Positions 61,953 through 64,000 of a stretch of DNA of 64,000 bases are shown piece by piece (position 1 is the first letter of the stretch; each line of letters opens with the position of its first letter). The DNA is from Aliirhizobium wenxiniae. Lineage in GTDB: Bacteria; Pseudomonadota; Alphaproteobacteria; Rhizobiales; Rhizobiaceae. The notes under the pieces are model-generated. The model made no database searches, had not been told where the DNA came from, and saw nothing but the letters and a program-made list of their open reading frames with translations. The stretch spans positions 1 to 64,000 of the forward strand of contig NZ_JAEUAN010000012.1 in NCBI RefSeq assembly GCF_019511445.1. Direction: 5' to 3'. A program made the position numbers and the translations under genes.

Positions 61953-62153
61953 ATGGCAGGCAAAAGGCTTTATACTGTCCGTTCTCCGAGACTTACATTT
62001 CGGCAGCGCCCGAAGACACCCGTTAAAAATGTACCGCCACCCATTCGCCCATCGAAGCCCGATATTGTGTACGTTTATGCTGACGAAATCTTGGATCACG
62101 TATTCGTAGAACCGTCTAATGATAACGGCAGTCGATATTGGACTTGGAAGTGA
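61953..62153 (+). CDS. Small hypothetical protein
   Basis: A 66-residue basic protein from ATG 61953, with GAGGAATATT directly upstream. Sequence: RLYTVRSPRLTFRQRPKTPV then a proline-rich part and IVYVYADEILDHVFVEPSND. No family recognised. A GGGCCGG/CCGGCCC hairpin follows at 62222-62252. Confidence 0.45.
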   Translation: MAGKRLYTVRSPRLTFRQRPKTPVKNVPPPIRPSKPDIVYVYADEILDHVFVEPSNDNGSRYWTWK

Positions 62154-62221
62154 GCAGCCTCGCGCAAGCAATTTCGACCATACTTCGATAGCTGTCATTA
62201 CCCCCTCTTGGACAGTTGAAC

Positions 62222-62252
62222 GGGCCGGGCCGTGTTTGGTCCGGCCCGCCTT
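62222..62252 (+). terminator. Putative intrinsic terminator
   Basis: GGGCCGGGCC, short loop, GGTCCGGCCC and then GCCTTTC; GATGTCAGG lies a few bases downstream, as after the small-RNA terminators. Confidence 0.5.
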
Positions 62253-62330
62253 TCACTTGATGTCAGGAAGCGGGTTCAGTTGCTCCCACAGTGGCGTCTT
62301 CCTGGGCGTACTGTTTCGGTGTTCCACGAT

Positions 62331-62795
62331 GTGATAGATACTCTTGCCAGTAACTCGGGACCACGTCGTGCACGAGGACTGGATCGCGCCTTAGAGACGC
62401 TTGAGTTCCTGCATGTAAAAGGCCAACCGATACGGCCGAACGAGATTGCTGCAGAGATCGGGGGCCCACCTCTTCTGTCTGCGAACTCGTCAATCTGCTG
62501 CTCGGCAACGGCATGCTCGATTACCAGGCTGGCGATGGAAGAGTGTTTCTCAGTCGACGACTTTATTTCCTTGGAACCGCGTATGCAGAACAGTTCGATC
62601 TGATGCGTGAACGCGACGTGTTGGGCGACTTGCGGAAGAAACGCGAGAAACCGCACAGATGTGTACCTTGAAAGGCCGGAAATACACTGTGCGACGATGC
62701 GAGAAGGCATCAGGCCTTTCCGCATCTCCTCCAGTATCGGAGAGCTTGTTTCAATTCCTGGGATTGCTTCGGAGGGCTTCTGGTCTCTCACTTGA
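62331..62795 (+). pseudogene. IclR-family regulator, frameshifted and truncated
   Basis: Parts of one IclR regulator in three plus-strand frames. From GTG 62331: ARGLDRALETLEFLHVKGQP then IRPNEIAAEIGGP (N-terminal helix-turn-helix), then in a shifted frame V-C-E-L-V-N-L-L-L-G-N and MLDYQAGDGRVFLSRRLYFL, ending E-Q-F-D-L-M-R-E, then ETAQMCTLKGRKYTV and, shifted again, MREGIRPFRISSSIGELVSI to a stop at 62795. The effector domain is cut off. Non-functional. Confidence 0.75.
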
Positions 62796-63172
62796 GCGAC
62801 CAACCGGTTCCAACTGGGTGTTCCTTCCACCCCCTGTAACCCCAGCCGGTTGGAAGCACCGGCTCCGGTCGGAAACCGGGCCACGCTGCCAACCGATGCA
62901 GAAAGTGCATGAGTTGCGCTGCCAGTTGGCAACGATTCCTTGCCAACTGGCATGAAAGGCCAGCAGCCTAAGGAATGCTACTGGTAAAAGTGTAATCGAT
63001 CGACGAAGGGCGCTCCCAAAGAATGGAAGCGCCCAATGCGATACATGCCATCATGGGTATTACTAAGAGGACAGCGCCAGTTATACGCATTTCAAACTCC
63101 AGCAAAGTCCCCTGCCAGTGACTATGCCGAAGATTGCATTAACGACTGGTTACCAAGCTGCGCCGTTTTGGA
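62796..63172 (+). other. Intergenic, no gene
   Basis: About 375 bases after the dead IclR gene. Imperfect repeats of AACCGGTT/CCAACTGG type occur at 62805-62945 but no element is recognised. Confidence 0.4.
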
Positions 63173-63388
63173 TCATTTCCCGGGATGGGCGCCGTACTTC
63201 CGTGAGGCCCGCTGATCGACTGCATTGTGGGCTTCTCGCACCATCCACTCGTCGGTGACCCTCTCTGGAGAAGTCTGCGGCGTCGGTGCCCGGCTCCGGC
63301 GCCACTTGCGAATTGTAAAATAGGCCGCGGCACCAAGGGCAAATAGTAGCGCAGCACTAAGAACGATCATTGGGAGGTAGGTCGTCAT
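63173..63388 (-). CDS. Small single-helix membrane protein
   Basis: A 71-residue protein: one membrane helix (IVLSAALLFALGAAAYFTI), a basic stop-transfer R-K-W-R-R-S-R, then a soluble tail with V-T-D-E-W-M-V-R-E-A-H-N-A-V. The preceding gene product has the same layout and a similar tail (T-R-D-W-I-Q-R-E-A-Q-N), so they are paralogues. GAGGAT precedes ATG 63388. Third in a DUF982-led minus-strand operon. Confidence 0.65.
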   Translation of the reverse strand: MTTYLPMIVLSAALLFALGAAAYFTIRKWRRSRAPTPQTSPERVTDEWMVREAHNAVDQRASRKYGAHPGK

Positions 63389-63396
63389 GCAAATCC

Positions 63397-63585
63397 TCAG
63401 AGCGGACGGCGCGATCCGCTGTTTTGTGCTTCTCGCTGTATCCAATCTCTCGTGGCCGACGCGGGGTCACTTTCGACCGATGGACGCCGGCGTATCTTAC
63501 CCCGGCGTAGGATTACGAAGGTCCAAACGCCGATGGCCAGGAGGACTACGATGGCGAAGACGATCATCATGGTTGGATCAGGCAT
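63397..63585 (-). CDS. Small single-helix membrane protein (paralogue)
   Basis: A 62-residue protein: helix MMIVFAIVVLLAIGVWTFVI, R-R-G-K-I-R-R-R, and a tail T-R-D-W-I-Q-R-E-A-Q-N-S. It overlaps the DUF982 stop by 8 bases, with GGAG 7 bases before the ATG. Paralogue of the next gene downstream. Confidence 0.65.
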   Translation of the reverse strand: MPDPTMMIVFAIVVLLAIGVWTFVILRRGKIRRRPSVESDPASATRDWIQREAQNSGSRRPL

Positions 63586-63808
63586 TTTTCGCTCCAGCGG
63601 CTAATGGGGCTGCAGCTGCCACAGCAGCCTCGAACAACTCGCGGGCATGATCGGGCGAGGCCCGGCCATCGAGAGCTCGATGGATGCAAGCAACCGCCGT
63701 GGCGAAACTAAGATTAGTGGGATGCGGCCAGTCGACCAGGAAGCGTGCCGCTTCCTTCGGGCCAAAAATAAGCATGCCATTTACCGAAACGGGTTTGTCC
63801 CAAAACAC
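63578..63808 (-). CDS. DUF982 protein
   Basis: A 76-residue DUF982 member (F-W-D-K-P-V-S-V, FGPKEAARFLVDWPHPTNLS, ATAVACIHRALDGRASPDHA). GTG 63808 with GGAGA 6 bases upstream. First of a three-gene operon behind an EcfG-type promoter (63846-63870). Function unknown; general-stress gene by context. Confidence 0.8.
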   Translation of the reverse strand: MFWDKPVSVNGMLIFGPKEAARFLVDWPHPTNLSFATAVACIHRALDGRASPDHARELFEAAVAAAAPLAAGAKNA

Positions 63809-63845
63809 GCATGTCTCCGATCGTCAGAACCCTCGTCTTATCGGA

Positions 63846-63870
63846 AACACGCCTGCAACCCGATGGTTCC
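63846..63870 (-). promoter_or_regulatory. EcfG-type promoter of the DUF982 operon
   Basis: On the minus strand GGAAC, 16 bases, TGTT, 37 bases before the DUF982 start. Confidence 0.65.
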
Positions 63871-63905
63871 GCAGAAAGCATTCACTCAAACCGAAGAGGA
63901 GATCG

Positions 63906-64000
63906 ATGCGACGGTTTCAAAACGTAGGCGGCCCATTCCCAGGAAAGGGCGCAGCGCCTGAAATGGTGCATGACAAGATCCTGCCGCGCGGCACGCGCGC
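63906..64000 (+). CDS. Unknown protein, N-terminal part only
   Basis: ATG 63906 has AGAGGAGA 4 bases upstream and opens a frame (M-R-R-F-Q-N-V-G-G-P-F-P-G-K-G-A) that runs off the window end. Its short known part is not enough to name a family. Confidence 0.5.
   Translation, partial: MRRFQNVGGPFPGKGAAPEMVHDKILPRGTR

Noticed and set aside
62805..62945. AACCGGTT/CCAACTGG imperfect repeats
   Set aside because: Irregular spacing and sequence; no recognisable element or function.
1..64000. CRISPR array
   Set aside because: No regularly spaced identical repeats of CRISPR length were seen; the only repeats are the small-RNA units and terminator modules.

Overview
The window looks like a chromosomal or large-replicon segment of a Rhizobiaceae-type alphaproteobacterium (Hyphomicrobiales). 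The evidence is the families typical of rhizobia (DUF982, DUF768-like, DUF2585/UPF0314, Omp25/31-type beta-barrel), EcfG/RpoE2-type general-stress promoters (GGAAC-N16-(C/T)GTT), and the codon and GC pattern. No species can be named from sequence alone. All calls come from reading the sequence and recalling protein families; no database search was run.

Layout. 1-7 kb: the tail of an IS3-type transposase, a dead alpha/beta hydrolase, an AlaE-like exporter, a nitronate monooxygenase, two convergent LysR paralogues, a decayed luciferase-like monooxygenase and an isochorismatase-family hydrolase. 7-14.3 kb: a PQQ module, with a periplasmic quinoprotein dehydrogenase, an SDR, a secreted SMP-30-like protein, and pqqA-B-C-D-E, where pqqB to pqqE are overlapping genes. 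14.6-27.4 kb: SnoaL-like proteins, an OmpR/EnvZ-type two-component pair, and a redox cluster (quinone-oxidoreductase-like MDRs, one of them frameshifted, an ABM monooxygenase, a luciferase-like monooxygenase, LysR, HxlR and NmrA). 27.6-39 kb: a full carotenoid cluster (crtE, type 2 idi, crtY, crtI, crtB, crtW, crtZ, crtX) that could lead from IPP to ketolated, hydroxylated and glucosylated carotenoids. An ABC-2 transporter is placed in one operon with crtWZ, and a DUF2585 membrane protein is coupled to crtX.

39.5-49 kb: the most striking region, a peptide natural-product locus. It holds five small double-glycine-leader peptides that look like class II bacteriocins, an HlyD adaptor, a C39-peptidase ABC exporter, a sixth peptide whose core carries two TTLA(I/V)GEEDGG repeats, and a RimK/MvdD-like ATP-grasp ligase. 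This fits a plesiocin-type (TTxxxxEE) graspetide system that shares one processing exporter with unmodified peptides. A LuxR-type response regulator and a hybrid histidine kinase lie inside the locus. A methyltransferase-like gene and an unrecognised 466-residue protein follow.

52.4-64 kb: after tRNA-Ser(GGA) comes a patchwork of small genes, pseudogenes (DUF3800, IclR, a small conserved protein) and long gene-poor stretches. It contains at least eight EcfG-like promoter matches. Four of these drive what looks like one family of about 75-80 nt small RNAs ending in intrinsic terminators. The others precede a PRC-barrel protein, a basic lipoprotein and two DUF982 genes, so this end of the window reads as a general-stress regulon island.
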